A stretch of DNA of 9,308 bases from Syntrophaceae bacterium UBA5744 (GCA_002419215.1 DIFQ01000026.1:1-9308), one strand, 5' to 3'; counted from the first letter of the stretch, positions 1 to 6,548 are shown. Made by a program: numbers and translations. The notes: generated by a model not told the origin, from the sequence alone.

Positions 1-1214
1 CCCAGCTGGTGGTTGTAGCCCCACTTCATGGCATTGTCGATCTCCACGACGCTTTCGGCGATCTCGGGGATGCGATTGGCTGCGTAGATGAAGTTGTTGC
101 AGAGGTACTCGCGCGCGAGCTCCGCCGCGGCGTCCTTGCCGTTGAAGACCATCTTGACGGTCTTCTCGACGGGGGCCTCGGACTTCTTGGCAGCGCCGAC
201 GGACTCGAACTTGGGCTTGTTGGCGGGGACGTAGTCGATGGTCTTCACGTCGATGGCAAGCTTGACCTTCTTGCCCTTGGCGTCCTTGGATTTCTTGTAG
301 AAGCCGCCCCGGGTCTTGTTGCCGAGCCACTTCTTCTGGATCATGGCCTTCACGAAGTCCGGCGGCAGGAAGAGGTCGCGGCTCTCGTCCTTGGGCAGGG
401 CCTCGTAGAGGTTCGTCATGACGTGGTAGGCCGTGTCGAGGCCGACGAGGTCGATCGTCCCGAAGATGGCCGAGCGGGGCCTCCCCAGGGGGGCGCTGAT
501 GATAGCGTCGATGTCCTCGACCTTCATGCCCTTGGCGAGCATCAAATTCATGGCGTTGGACATGTCGAAGACGCCGATGCGGTTCGCAATGAAGTTCGGC
601 ACGTCCTTGCAGACGACAACGCCCTTGCCGAGCACGTCCTCGCAGAAGCGGGTCACGTACTCGATGACTTCCTTCTTCGTCTCCTCGCCGGGGATGACCT
701 CGACGAGCTTCATGTACCTCGGCGGGTTGAAGAAGTGGATCCCCAGGAACCGCTCCTTCAGGCCCTTGCCCAGGTTCGCCGAGATCTCGCCGATCCGGAT
801 GCCCGAGGTATTGGAGGCCACGATGCAATGGGGCTTCACGACCTTCTCCACCTTCGCGAAGAGGTCCTGCTTGATTTTCAGGTTCTCGACGACGGCCTCG
901 ATGACGAGGTCCACGCCGGCGAGCCATGCGAGGTTGTCCTCGAAGTTGCCTGCCTTGACCATCGCGGCGTTTCGCTTCGTGTAGAAGCTGGCCGGCTTGG
1001 CCCTGGTGGCTCCCTCGAGCCCCCGCTGGGCGAAGCTGTTCCGCCAGGCCGGGCTCTCTTTCGTCAGTCCCTTTGCCTTGTCCGCCTCGGTCAGCTCGGG
1101 GGGCACGATGTCGAGGAGCAGGCACTGGATCCCCGCATTGGCCAGCTGGGCGGCGATGTTCGCCCCCATGACCCCCGCGCCTAAAACCGCTGCTTTTTTA
1201 ATTTGAAACGACAT
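1..1214 (-). CDS. fadN: FadN-type 3-hydroxyacyl-CoA dehydrogenase, C-terminal part cut off by window edge
   Basis: This enzyme would oxidise L-3-hydroxyacyl-CoA to 3-ketoacyl-CoA with NAD+, the third step of beta-oxidation, in the cytoplasm. The 404 visible residues begin with a Rossmann NAD-binding motif, VLGAGVMG (residues 10-17). They continue with SNTSGI (134-139) and the catalytic stretch GIHFFNPP, with His160 and the usual partner Glu172, then NFIANRI (207-213). The C-terminal dehydrogenase domain follows, with SAIFGTIDLVGLD near 248-260. The segment YAANRIPEI...EIDNAMKWG near 377-399 is typical of the long FadN group, which carries an enoyl-CoA hydratase domain further on, so about half of the protein is probably missing here. 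The start is ATG at 1214, preceded by a strong AGGAGGAGG site. It lies 152 bases downstream of the acyl-CoA dehydrogenase gene on the same strand, separated by a heptamer-repeat element. The family is secure; the fused hydratase domain is inferred. Confidence 0.93.
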   Translation of the reverse strand, partial: MSFQIKKAAVLGAGVMGANIAAQLANAGIQCLLLDIVPPELTEADKAKGLTKESPAWRNSFAQRGLEGATRAKPASFYTKRNAAMVKAGNFEDNLAWLAGVDLVIEAVVENLKIKQDLFAKVEKVVKPHCIVASNTSGIRIGEISANLGKGLKERFLGIHFFNPPRYMKLVEVIPGEETKKEVIEYVTRFCEDVLGKGVVVCKDVPNFIANRIGVFDMSNAMNLMLAKGMKVEDIDAIISAPLGRPRSAIFGTIDLVGLDTAYHVMTNLYEALPKDESRDLFLPPDFVKAMIQKKWLGNKTRGGFYKKSKDAKGKKVKLAIDVKTIDYVPANKPKFESVGAAKKSEAPVEKTVKMVFNGKDAAAELAREYLCNNFIYAANRIPEIAESVVEIDNAMKWGYNHQL

Positions 1215-1257
1215 ATCATCCTCCTCCTGGAGTTGTTTCGTCTGTTATTGAAAGAAG

Positions 1258-1365
1258 GGGTATCGGGTATCGGGGCTCGGGTATCGGGAAGGAAACCGAT
1301 TTCATTTATAAAAATTCTGATTCCTTCCGTCCCTATACCCTATACCCTAGTCCCTGGACCCTTTC
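1258..1365. repeat. Heptamer inverted array, copy 1
   Basis: The left arm is five 7-bp units in a row (1258-1292): GGGTATC, GGGTATC, GGGGCTC, GGGTATC, GGGAAGG. The right arm is five 7-bp units in the opposite sense (1331-1365): CCCTATA, CCCTATA, CCCTAGT, CCCTGGA, CCCTTTC. The arms are imperfectly complementary, and the inner edge has a perfect 8-bp match (GGAAGGAA at 1287-1294 with TTCCTTCC at 1321-1328), so a long hairpin is possible. The element fills almost the whole gap between the acyl-CoA dehydrogenase stop codon and the fadN ribosome binding site, so it would be transcribed within the operon mRNA. A related copy lies at 7625-7691. I do not recognise a named family. Confidence 0.8.
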
Positions 1366-1366
1366 T

Positions 1367-3235
1367 TCACACCGAGAAGCTCTCGTCGGCGATCTCGATG
1401 GGGGTGCGGTCGCCCGCCTTGATCCCCTCGGCCCTGCCCCGGACCGACGTCAGGACGTTGACGGCGAAGAACTTGGCCGCCGCGATCTTGCCCTGGTAGA
1501 AGGCCACGTCGGGGTTTGCGTGGACCATCGCCCGCTGCTTGGCCTTGGAGCCCTTTGCGCCGGCCTCGGCGTAGATGGCGTTGAGCTTTTTCTGGGCGAT
1601 GCCGGCCGCCTCCATGAGCAGGTAGCCCACGGCCACGTCGCCGAAGAGGTTCAGGTAAGGCGTCGCGTAGAGGATCGGGACGAGGAAGCTTGCGCTTTTG
1701 CCGAGTTTGAAAAACTGGATCGTGACATCCGTCAGGGCGTTCTTCGCCTCGGCAAGGTAGTTGACGTAGGAGGAAAGCTCCGGCATCTCCTCGCGCAGGG
1801 TCGCGATGGCGGCATCCATCTCCTTGGCGATGGCCAGCAGGTGCATGCCCTTCTTGATGCCCAGCTTGCGGCCCACCAGGTCGAGGGCCTGGATGCCGTT
1901 GGTGCCCTCGTAGATCTGGGTGATCTTGCAGTCCCGCATGTACTGCTCCACGGGGTACTCCGAGCAGTAGCCGTAACCGCCATAGACGTCGATGGCCACC
2001 GAGCAGACATCCAGGGCCCGGTTCGTCACGTAGGCCTTGCAGACGGGGATGAGCAGGTCGGCGCGGCTCGCCCACTGCTGCCTCTCCTCCTTGGTTGCGG
2101 CCGCTTCCATCATGTCCTGGCAGAAGCTCGTGTAGTAGAGCAACGCCCTGCACCCCTCGACGTGGGCCTTCATCCACAGCAGCTGACGCCGGATGTCGGC
2201 ATGCCGGATGATGGGCACCTGAGGGGCTTCGGGGTTCTTGAACTCGAAGATCTCCGCGCCCTGGAGCCGCTGCTTGGCATACTCCACGGCATGCTCGTAG
2301 GCGGCCGTGGCCGTCCCGAGGCCCTGGAGCCCCACTTCGATGCGCGCTTCGTTCATGAGGTTGAACATGATCTTCATGCCGTCGCGTTCCTTGCCCATGA
2401 GCTCGCCCACGCACTTTCCTTCCTCGCCGAAGATGAGCATGGCCGTGGCGGAACCCTTGATGCCCATCTTGTGCTCGATACCGCCCGTGGTGACGTCGTT
2501 GGAGGGCCCGAGGCTGCCGTCGGCCTTCACGCGGAACTTGGGCACGACGAAGATCGAGATGCCCCTCGTCCCCGCGGGGTCGCCCTCGATGCGGGCCAGC
2601 ACCGTGTGGATATTGTTCGGCGTGAGGTCATGATCGCCGCTGGAGATGAAGATCTTCGTGCCCTGGATGCTGTAGGTCCCGTCGGGAAGCCTTTTGGCCG
2701 TCGTCTTCAGGGAACCCACGTCGCTTCCGGCGCCGGGCTCGGTGAGGCACATGGTCCCCCCCCACTCGCCGGTGTACATCCTCTCCATGTACTTCTTCTT
2801 CTGCTCGGGCGTCCCGTAGCGGTCGATAAGGCCGGCCGCGCCGTTGGTGAGCCCCGGGTACATGATGAGGGGGTAGTTAGCGGCCTGGAAGAACTCGTAG
2901 CAGGCCTGGGCAACACTGTTGGGCATTCCCTGCCCGCCCGACTCGACACTGCGCATGCAGCAAAGCCACCCGGCCTCGCAGAACTTCTTGTAGGCCTCGT
3001 GGAAGCAGGCCGGTACCTTGACCCGGCCCTTCTCGAACTTGCACCCTTCCTTGTCGCCCTTGTCGTAGGTGGGCAGGAGGACCTCGACGGCCAGCTTCTC
3101 GGCCTCGTTGATCATCATGTCCACCGTTTCCTTGTTGTAATCGGCGTACTTTTCGGTCTCGAAAAGCTTTTCGATCCCGATCTGCTCATAGAGCAGAAAC
3201 TTCTGATCCCGCGTGTTCACCAGCATGTTACCCAT
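1367..3235 (-). CDS. Acyl-CoA dehydrogenase, long form with C-terminal extension
   Basis: This flavoenzyme introduces the trans-2 double bond into acyl-CoA, the first step of beta-oxidation, and passes electrons to electron-transfer flavoprotein. At 622 residues it is much longer than the roughly 380-residue classical enzymes and fits the 600-residue FadE5/DmdC-like group, which has extra N- and C-terminal domains. Visible motifs are MCLTEPGAGSD (162-172, flavin/substrate region), KGSAT (260-264), and QIYEGTNGIQ (440-449), whose Glu443 corresponds to the catalytic base of this superfamily. Residues after about 470 form the extra helical C-terminal domain. The start is ATG at 3235, preceded by GAGAGGTGAG; another ATG three codons in is possible. 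It lies between the TetR regulator and fadN on the same strand, which suggests one fatty-acid degradation operon. Chain-length preference cannot be read from the sequence. Confidence 0.95.
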   Translation of the reverse strand: MGNMLVNTRDQKFLLYEQIGIEKLFETEKYADYNKETVDMMINEAEKLAVEVLLPTYDKGDKEGCKFEKGRVKVPACFHEAYKKFCEAGWLCCMRSVESGGQGMPNSVAQACYEFFQAANYPLIMYPGLTNGAAGLIDRYGTPEQKKKYMERMYTGEWGGTMCLTEPGAGSDVGSLKTTAKRLPDGTYSIQGTKIFISSGDHDLTPNNIHTVLARIEGDPAGTRGISIFVVPKFRVKADGSLGPSNDVTTGGIEHKMGIKGSATAMLIFGEEGKCVGELMGKERDGMKIMFNLMNEARIEVGLQGLGTATAAYEHAVEYAKQRLQGAEIFEFKNPEAPQVPIIRHADIRRQLLWMKAHVEGCRALLYYTSFCQDMMEAAATKEERQQWASRADLLIPVCKAYVTNRALDVCSVAIDVYGGYGYCSEYPVEQYMRDCKITQIYEGTNGIQALDLVGRKLGIKKGMHLLAIAKEMDAAIATLREEMPELSSYVNYLAEAKNALTDVTIQFFKLGKSASFLVPILYATPYLNLFGDVAVGYLLMEAAGIAQKKLNAIYAEAGAKGSKAKQRAMVHANPDVAFYQGKIAAAKFFAVNVLTSVRGRAEGIKAGDRTPIEIADESFSV

Positions 3236-3270
3236 ATGTGTCTCACCTCTCGAAGGTCGTTCGCGGCAGC

Positions 3271-3284
3271 CCGCCGGCAGGCGG
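3271..3284 (-). promoter_or_regulatory. GC-rich hairpin in the leader of the acyl-CoA dehydrogenase gene
   Basis: CCGCC (3271-3275) and GGCGG (3280-3284) flank a 4-nt loop, giving a short stable stem about 35 bases upstream of the acyl-CoA dehydrogenase start. It is not followed by a T run, so it does not look like a terminator. It may simply reflect the high GC content. Confidence 0.25.
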
Positions 3285-3306
3285 TTCCGGATAAAGATGC
3301 AGTTGG

Positions 3307-3400
3307 GAAGATGAGAAATTGCGAAACGCGGACAATCCTGCGGGTTTATTTATGTCCCCGGTTCTCCGAGCTTCATAACTTCATAACTTCCTAACTTCCG
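3307..3400. repeat. Octamer inverted array, copy 1
   Basis: The left arm is three 8-bp units (3307-3330): GAAGATGA, GAAATTGC, GAAACGCG. A 31-nt loop follows (3331-3361), then a 39-nt right arm (3362-3400) in which CTTCATAA, CTTCATAA and CTTCCTAA recur every 8 bases and which ends in AACTTCCG. Compared with copy 2 (5202-5303), the right arms are the same length and match at 32 of 39 positions without gaps, the loops are both 31 nt, and the left arms differ by exactly one 8-bp unit. The element lies between the TetR gene and the acyl-CoA dehydrogenase gene. I do not recognise a named family. Confidence 0.8.
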
Positions 3401-3426
3401 CCTTTCGGCGCTGCCTATGGTTTCTC

Positions 3427-4116
3427 TCAGGAGCGCAGCCCCCCGATGAATACTTCGAGTCCGCCCCGAACATGGGCGCAGACCCGATCTTCCCTTGTCT
3501 CCTCCCTGCCCGAGAAAAGGTGCAGGGCGATGATGCCGTTGAGAAGCCCCCACAGGGCGTTCCGGCAGACCCGGATGTCGAGATGCCGGGGATATTCCCC
3601 GCGTTCCACACCCATCTGAAGGATCTGCTCGATGATGATGACGGTCTGGTTGGTGGATTTGACGATGTGGTCGTTGATTTTCGGGGTGAAGTTGACGGGG
3701 TTGTGCTGGATCATGAAGTTCATGAAGATCCGGAACAGCTCCCTGTCACTGATGAAGAAGGCCGCATAGACATCGGCAAAACGGCGGAGATTGTCCGAAG
3801 CGCTGATTGACGTGTCCAGCAGGGTTCCCACCTTGTCGTGGAACTTGTCGATGTCCCGGAGCAGGATCTGGGCGTAGATCTCCTCCTTGCTCTTGAAGTA
3901 GAGGTAGATCGCCCCTTTGCTCAACTCGGCGCGCCGCGCGATGCTGTCCACCGTGACGGAACGGAACCCCTTCTCGAAGAATTCCCGTCTGGCCGCCCGG
4001 AGGATGGCGCTGCGCCGCAGCTCTTTCTCCCTCTCTCTCCTGCGCTCGGCACCCAAGGCCTTCCTCCCTGTCGTACGTCCCGACCGACGCCGGGAACGTA
4101 CATGAATGATGGTCAT
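3427..4116 (-). CDS. TetR/AcrR-family transcriptional regulator, probable regulator of the beta-oxidation genes
   Basis: This is a predicted one-component repressor. An N-terminal helix-turn-helix at about residues 36-81 carries the family signature (TVDSIARRAELSKGAIYLYF, 55-74, then KSKEEIY). The C-terminal ligand-binding and dimerisation domain is helical. It is the first gene on the strand carrying acyl-CoA dehydrogenase and fadN, so acyl-CoA or a fatty acid is a reasonable ligand, by inference. The start is uncertain. ATG at 4116 gives 229 residues with an Arg-rich extension of about 30 residues before the usual domain start, and its best Shine-Dalgarno lies about 25 bases upstream. An in-frame TTG at 4056 has GGGAGG 6 bases before it and would give a more typical 209-residue protein beginning GAERRREREK after the initiator. 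TetR-type palindromes lie at 4103-4133 and suggest self-control. Confidence 0.9.
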   Translation of the reverse strand: MTIIHVRSRRRSGRTTGRKALGAERRREREKELRRSAILRAARREFFEKGFRSVTVDSIARRAELSKGAIYLYFKSKEEIYAQILLRDIDKFHDKVGTLLDTSISASDNLRRFADVYAAFFISDRELFRIFMNFMIQHNPVNFTPKINDHIVKSTNQTVIIIEQILQMGVERGEYPRHLDIRVCRNALWGLLNGIIALHLFSGREETREDRVCAHVRGGLEVFIGGLRS

Positions 4117-4135
4117 TTACTGACCGATGGTCATT
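4103..4135. promoter_or_regulatory. Candidate tandem operator of the TetR regulator
   Basis: Two palindromes lie side by side. TGAATGATGGTCATTTA (4103-4119) is a 7-bp inverted repeat with one mismatch around a 3-bp centre. TGACCGATGGTCA (4121-4133) is a perfect 5-bp inverted repeat around GAT. They share the direct repeat GATGGTCATT at 4108-4117 and 4126-4135, 18 bp apart. The first palindrome resembles the TGAATGA-n-TCATTCA shape known for TetR-type FadR operators; this is a resemblance only. The position, at the start of the regulator gene and in the divergent gap, suits autoregulation. Confidence 0.5.
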
Positions 4136-4167
4136 CGTACACCTCCTTCCGGCCCCTGTCAAGAAAA

Positions 4168-4173
4168 AATATA
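4168..4173 (-). promoter_or_regulatory. Possible -10 box for the TetR gene
   Basis: Read on the minus strand this is TATATT, inside an AT-rich island (about 4161-4187) that stands out from the GC-rich surroundings. It is far enough upstream to leave the AGGAGG at about 4141-4146 in the transcript. No convincing -35 box lies at the right distance, so support is weak. The same island could serve the plus-strand operon, for which TTGACT at 4247-4252 is a possible -35 box with only poor -10 matches. Confidence 0.3.
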
Positions 4174-4354
4174 CGGTTTTTGTTTTTCCCTTCGGGCCTG
4201 CCCCCGCGAACGCCACCTGCCCCGGGAAAGGCGGTAATCTTCCCTGTTGACTTCGATCGCATCCCTGTGTTACCAACCCTCAGATTTAGCGGTCATTACG
4301 TCGATTCTTGCCCAGGTGCGAGGAGCCGGTTTTTACAAGAAAGAGGAGGACACT

Positions 4355-4720
4355 GTGACCCTGAAAGATGTGCAAGATATTCTGGAGGCCGAGGTCCTTG
4401 TCGGTCGCGACCAATTGCAAAAGCCCGTGAAGACCGCATTTGCCGCAGACCTCATGAGCGATGTGCTTGCCTTCGCCAAACCGGACAGCCTCCTGCTCAC
4501 AGGACTCACGAACCCCCAGGTGGTCCGGACGGCCGATATCCTGGATATCACCGCGATTATCATGGTGCGCGGGAAGAAACCCTCGGAGGAGACCGTCAAG
4601 CTCGCCGAGGAGTTGAAGATCCCCATCCTGTCGACGAGATACATCCTGTTTGAAACGTCGGGCCGCCTGCATGCCAAGGGGATTACAGGATGCATCGAGA
4701 AGGTCGGCGGCGAGATCTAG
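4355..4720 (+). CDS. DRTGG-domain protein (first copy)
   Basis: This is a small 121-residue protein of the DRTGG-domain type. Such domains occur alone beside hydrogenase genes, and elsewhere inside phosphotransacetylases and CBS-domain pyrophosphatases, where they accompany nucleotide-binding regulatory regions. The fold is suggested by the pattern FAADLMSDVLAFA (29-41), LLTGLTN (46-52), DITAIIMVRGKKP near 62-75 and ELKIPILSTRY near 85-95. The literal DRTGG pentapeptide is not present. The start is GTG at 4355, with AGAGGAGG just upstream; the frame stays open back to a TTG at 4247, but that extension lacks a ribosome site and is not domain-like. It heads the plus-strand operon, and the next gene starts 2 bases after its stop codon. 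A regulatory or adaptor role is inferred; no biochemical function is known to me. Confidence 0.85.
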   Translation: MTLKDVQDILEAEVLVGRDQLQKPVKTAFAADLMSDVLAFAKPDSLLLTGLTNPQVVRTADILDITAIIMVRGKKPSEETVKLAEELKIPILSTRYILFETSGRLHAKGITGCIEKVGGEI

Positions 4721-4722
4721 AA

Positions 4723-5193
4723 ATGCGGGAGTCCCAGAAATTCGAGAAATCCTTCGACGTGCAGGGCGGAAGCTTCCAGAACGCGGGCAATGTTTCGGGC
4801 CAGATCAAGAGCATCCTGAAGGAGATGGGCGTCTCGACGGACATTGTGCGGAGGGTGGCCATCATCTGCTACGAGTCCGAGATCAACATCGTCTCCTATG
4901 CCAAGAAGGGAACGATCACCCTGGTCGTAACCGATGAGGCGGTGAAAATCGAAACCAAGGATGAAGGACCCGGCATCCCCGATATCGAACTCGCCATGAA
5001 GGAAGGGTACTCGACGGCTACGGCAGCCGTTCGTGAAATGGGTTTCGGCGCCGGCATGGGTCTGGCGAACATGAAGAAATACTCCGATCATCTGATCATC
5101 ACCTCCGAGGTGGGTATCGGGACCTGCGTGACGATGATCGTCATGGATTTCTCTAAAATCCTTCATCCCGATCTGCCGCCCTTGACGCTGTGA
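4723..5193 (+). CDS. RsbT-like anti-sigma-factor-type serine kinase / ATP-binding protein
   Basis: This is a 156-residue single-domain GHKL ATPase of the RsbT/RsbW type. The ATP-binding boxes are visible: the N box ESEIN (51-55, Glu51 and Asn55), the G1 box DEGPGIPD (80-87), and a G2 glycine region GFGAGMGLANMKK (107-119). The stretch DEGPGIPDIELAMKEGYST closely resembles RsbT, the switch kinase that phosphorylates a STAS-domain protein in stressosome partner switching. The start is taken as ATG at 4723, two bases after the previous stop; ATG at 4690 would add 11 residues overlapping the upstream gene. No STAS partner, phosphatase or sigma factor is encoded in the window, so its target is unknown. 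Its tight coupling to DRTGG genes and to the NuoE/F-like operon suggests control of that complex, by inference. Confidence 0.88.
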   Translation: MRESQKFEKSFDVQGGSFQNAGNVSGQIKSILKEMGVSTDIVRRVAIICYESEINIVSYAKKGTITLVVTDEAVKIETKDEGPGIPDIELAMKEGYSTATAAVREMGFGAGMGLANMKKYSDHLIITSEVGIGTCVTMIVMDFSKILHPDLPPLTL

Positions 5194-5201
5194 AGGGGGA
5201 A

Positions 5202-5303
5202 GAAGCTGAGAAGTTTTGAAGTTGTGAAGCGTGGAAAGCAGGTAGCTGAACAAGCACTCTCCGTTTCTCCAAGCTTCTCAAGTTCATAGCTTCGCAACTT
5301 CCG
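5202..5303. repeat. Octamer inverted array, copy 2
   Basis: The left arm is four 8-bp units (5202-5233): GAAGCTGA, GAAGTTTT, GAAGTTGT, GAAGCGTG. A 31-nt loop follows (5234-5264), then a 39-nt right arm (5265-5303) that begins TTCTCCAAGCTTC, keeps an 8-bp rhythm of CTTC/GTTC, and ends in AACTTCCG. The left-arm segment around GAAGTTGTGAAGC can pair with the right-arm segment around GCTTCGCAACTTC. It starts 8 bases after the stop of the RsbT-like gene and ends 46 bases before the second DRTGG gene, so it is transcribed inside the operon. See copy 1 at 3307-3400. Confidence 0.8.
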
Positions 5304-5349
5304 CATTTTGGAAGGGTTACAACGGGGCAAGCGGCAGGAAAGGACGTTT

Positions 5350-5685
5350 ATGCAGCTGGATGAACTGGTACGCGCGTTGAACCTCAAGGTCAGCTGCGCT
5401 GAAGGCAGCCTCAAGAGGCAGGTCAGGGGCGGCTATGTCGGTGACCTTCTCAGCGATGTCATGGCCAACAGCAAGGAAGGGGACATCTGGATCACGCGCC
5501 AGGTGCACCAGAACATCGTGGCCGTGGCAAGCCTCAAGGACCTGGCGGGGATCATCCTCATCCAGGGCAGCGAGCCCGCGCTCGACACGGCCGCCAAGGC
5601 CAACGCGGAGGGCATCCCGATCCTGGTGACGGACCTGCCGGCCTTCGAGATCGTCGGTCAAATATATAAATTGATCAATCCGTGA
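5350..5685 (+). CDS. DRTGG-domain protein (second copy)
   Basis: This 111-residue protein is a diverged paralogue of the one at 4355. Shared positions include GDLLSDVMA (31-39) against ADLMSDVLA, LAGIILIQGSEP against ITAIIMVRGKKP, and EGIPILVTD against LKIPILSTR. The start is ATG at 5350 with AAAGGA at a suitable distance; an upstream in-frame TTG at 5308 is unlikely because it would run back to the octamer element. It ends at TGA 5683-5685. No catalytic residues are evident, so a small-molecule-binding or protein-interaction role is more likely than enzymatic activity. The pairing of two DRTGG proteins around an RsbT-like kinase suggests that one or both are partners of that kinase, but the sequence does not prove this. 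Confidence 0.82.
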   Translation: MQLDELVRALNLKVSCAEGSLKRQVRGGYVGDLLSDVMANSKEGDIWITRQVHQNIVAVASLKDLAGIILIQGSEPALDTAAKANAEGIPILVTDLPAFEIVGQIYKLINP

Positions 5686-5694
5686 TTTTATAGT

Positions 5695-5728
5695 AAAGGA
5701 ACGGGCCGAAAGGAACCTTCCTTTTTTA
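5695..5728 (+). terminator. Possible attenuator or internal terminator
   Basis: AAAGGAA (5695-5701) can pair with TTCCTTT (5718-5724). The stem extends by two G-C pairs across a one-base bulge around an 11-nt loop, and a T-rich stretch follows immediately (TTTTATT). It lies 10 bases after the second DRTGG stop and before the PHP gene, so it may separate the DRTGG/RsbT part of the operon from the rest. The stem is modest and AT-rich, so support is limited. Confidence 0.35.
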
Positions 5729-5806
5729 TTGGGGTTTTTTGCCGTGACCGGCCGCAGCAGGCCGTGCCCGGAGGATGGCGGCAGCAGCCCGCAAGGGGTT
5801 CCGCTG

Positions 5807-6544
5807 ATGATCAGGGAGTTCCGTTGTGATTTCCACGTCCACACCTGTCTTTCACCCTGCGCCGACCTCGACATGTACCCCCGGGCCGTCGTCGCCATGT
5901 CGATTGCGCGCCGTCTCGACATCATCGCCATCTGCGACCACAACACATCCGAAAACGTCCCGTATGTCATCAAGTCCGCGAAAGGAACGGGGCTCACCGT
6001 CTTTCCCGGCATGGAGATCATGAGCAGCGAAGAGGTGCACGTCCTCGCGCTCTTTGACAAGCAGGAGAATCTGGTCATGCTGCAAGACCTCGTCTACCGG
6101 CACCTGCCCGGGAAAAACGACGAGGAGCGCTTCGGCTGCCAGGCCATCGTCAACGAGCACGACGAGGTGGAGGGGTTGAGCGAGAGGCTTCTGATCGGGG
6201 CGACGGTGCTTCCGCTGCAGCGGATCGTGGACGAAATCCACGGCCTCGGCGGGCTCGCCATTGCGGCCCACATCGACCGGGAAAGCTTCGGTCTGCTCGG
6301 GCAGCTCGGGTTCGTCCCCGAAGGCCTCCCCCTGGATGCCCTCGAGGTCTCCCGCCGGACGGGGCTCGCTGAAGCGCGGCGCCGTTACCCGGAGCTGGCG
6401 CGGTTTCCGATGATCGAGTCCTCCGATTCCCACATCATCACCGACATCGGCAAGGGAATCACCCGGGTGTTGCTGGAGGAGGCCACAACATCGGAGCTGA
6501 AGATGGCTTTCGAAAAGAAAGGCGGCCGCTGCATCCTGGAGTGA
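5807..6544 (+). CDS. PHP-domain metal-dependent phosphoesterase
   Basis: This 245-residue cytoplasmic protein is of the polymerase-and-histidinol-phosphatase (PHP) superfamily, whose members hydrolyse phosphoester bonds with a cluster of two or three metal ions. The metal-binding residues appear complete: DFHVHT (His10, His12), CDHNT (Asp44, His45), PGMEI (Glu70), EEVH (His78), AAHID (His155) and SSDSH (Asp207, His209). General layout resembles stand-alone PHP phosphatases such as YciV, which act on small nucleotides; the substrate here is unknown. The start is ATG at 5807 with AAGGGG about 8 bases upstream; the frame is open further upstream (GTG 5744, TTG 5729), but that stretch lacks domain features. 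The stop at 6542-6544 is only 4 bases before the next start. Its place in the operon suggests breakdown of a signal, or repair linked to the NuoE/F-like complex, by inference. Confidence 0.9.
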   Translation: MIREFRCDFHVHTCLSPCADLDMYPRAVVAMSIARRLDIIAICDHNTSENVPYVIKSAKGTGLTVFPGMEIMSSEEVHVLALFDKQENLVMLQDLVYRHLPGKNDEERFGCQAIVNEHDEVEGLSERLLIGATVLPLQRIVDEIHGLGGLAIAAHIDRESFGLLGQLGFVPEGLPLDALEVSRRTGLAEARRRYPELARFPMIESSDSHIITDIGKGITRVLLEEATTSELKMAFEKKGGRCILE

Positions 6545-6548
6545 GAGA

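Noticed and set aside
9..1184. Long plus-strand open frame (391 codons) opposite fadN
   Set aside because: It is exactly antisense to a clear dehydrogenase with conserved motifs. Its translation is low-complexity and rich in Asp, Gly, Leu and Val, as expected from a GC-rich shadow frame.
1520..3394. 624-codon plus-strand open frame opposite the acyl-CoA dehydrogenase
   Set aside because: It is a shadow of a well-supported gene. Its product lacks recognisable motifs and runs through the octamer element.
4247..4354. In-frame N-terminal extension of the first DRTGG gene from TTG 4247
   Set aside because: The GTG at 4355 has a strong AGAGGAGG and starts exactly where the domain does. The extension lacks a ribosome site.
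3838..4653. Plus-strand open frame across the TetR gene and first DRTGG gene
   Set aside because: It overlaps two supported genes in other frames and has no domain pattern or ribosome site.
5202..5303. CRISPR-like array
   Set aside because: The units are only 7-8 bp with no spacers, and the arms are in opposite senses. This does not match repeat-spacer organisation.
5689..5694. TATAGT as a -10 box for a promoter before the PHP gene
   Set aside because: No -35-like hexamer lies at 16-18 bp; TTGATC upstream is only 12 bp away. The site also sits in the stem region of the possible attenuator.
5317..6078. Minus-strand 253-codon open frame across the second DRTGG and PHP genes
   Set aside because: It is antisense to two genes with clear family motifs and has composition typical of a shadow frame.
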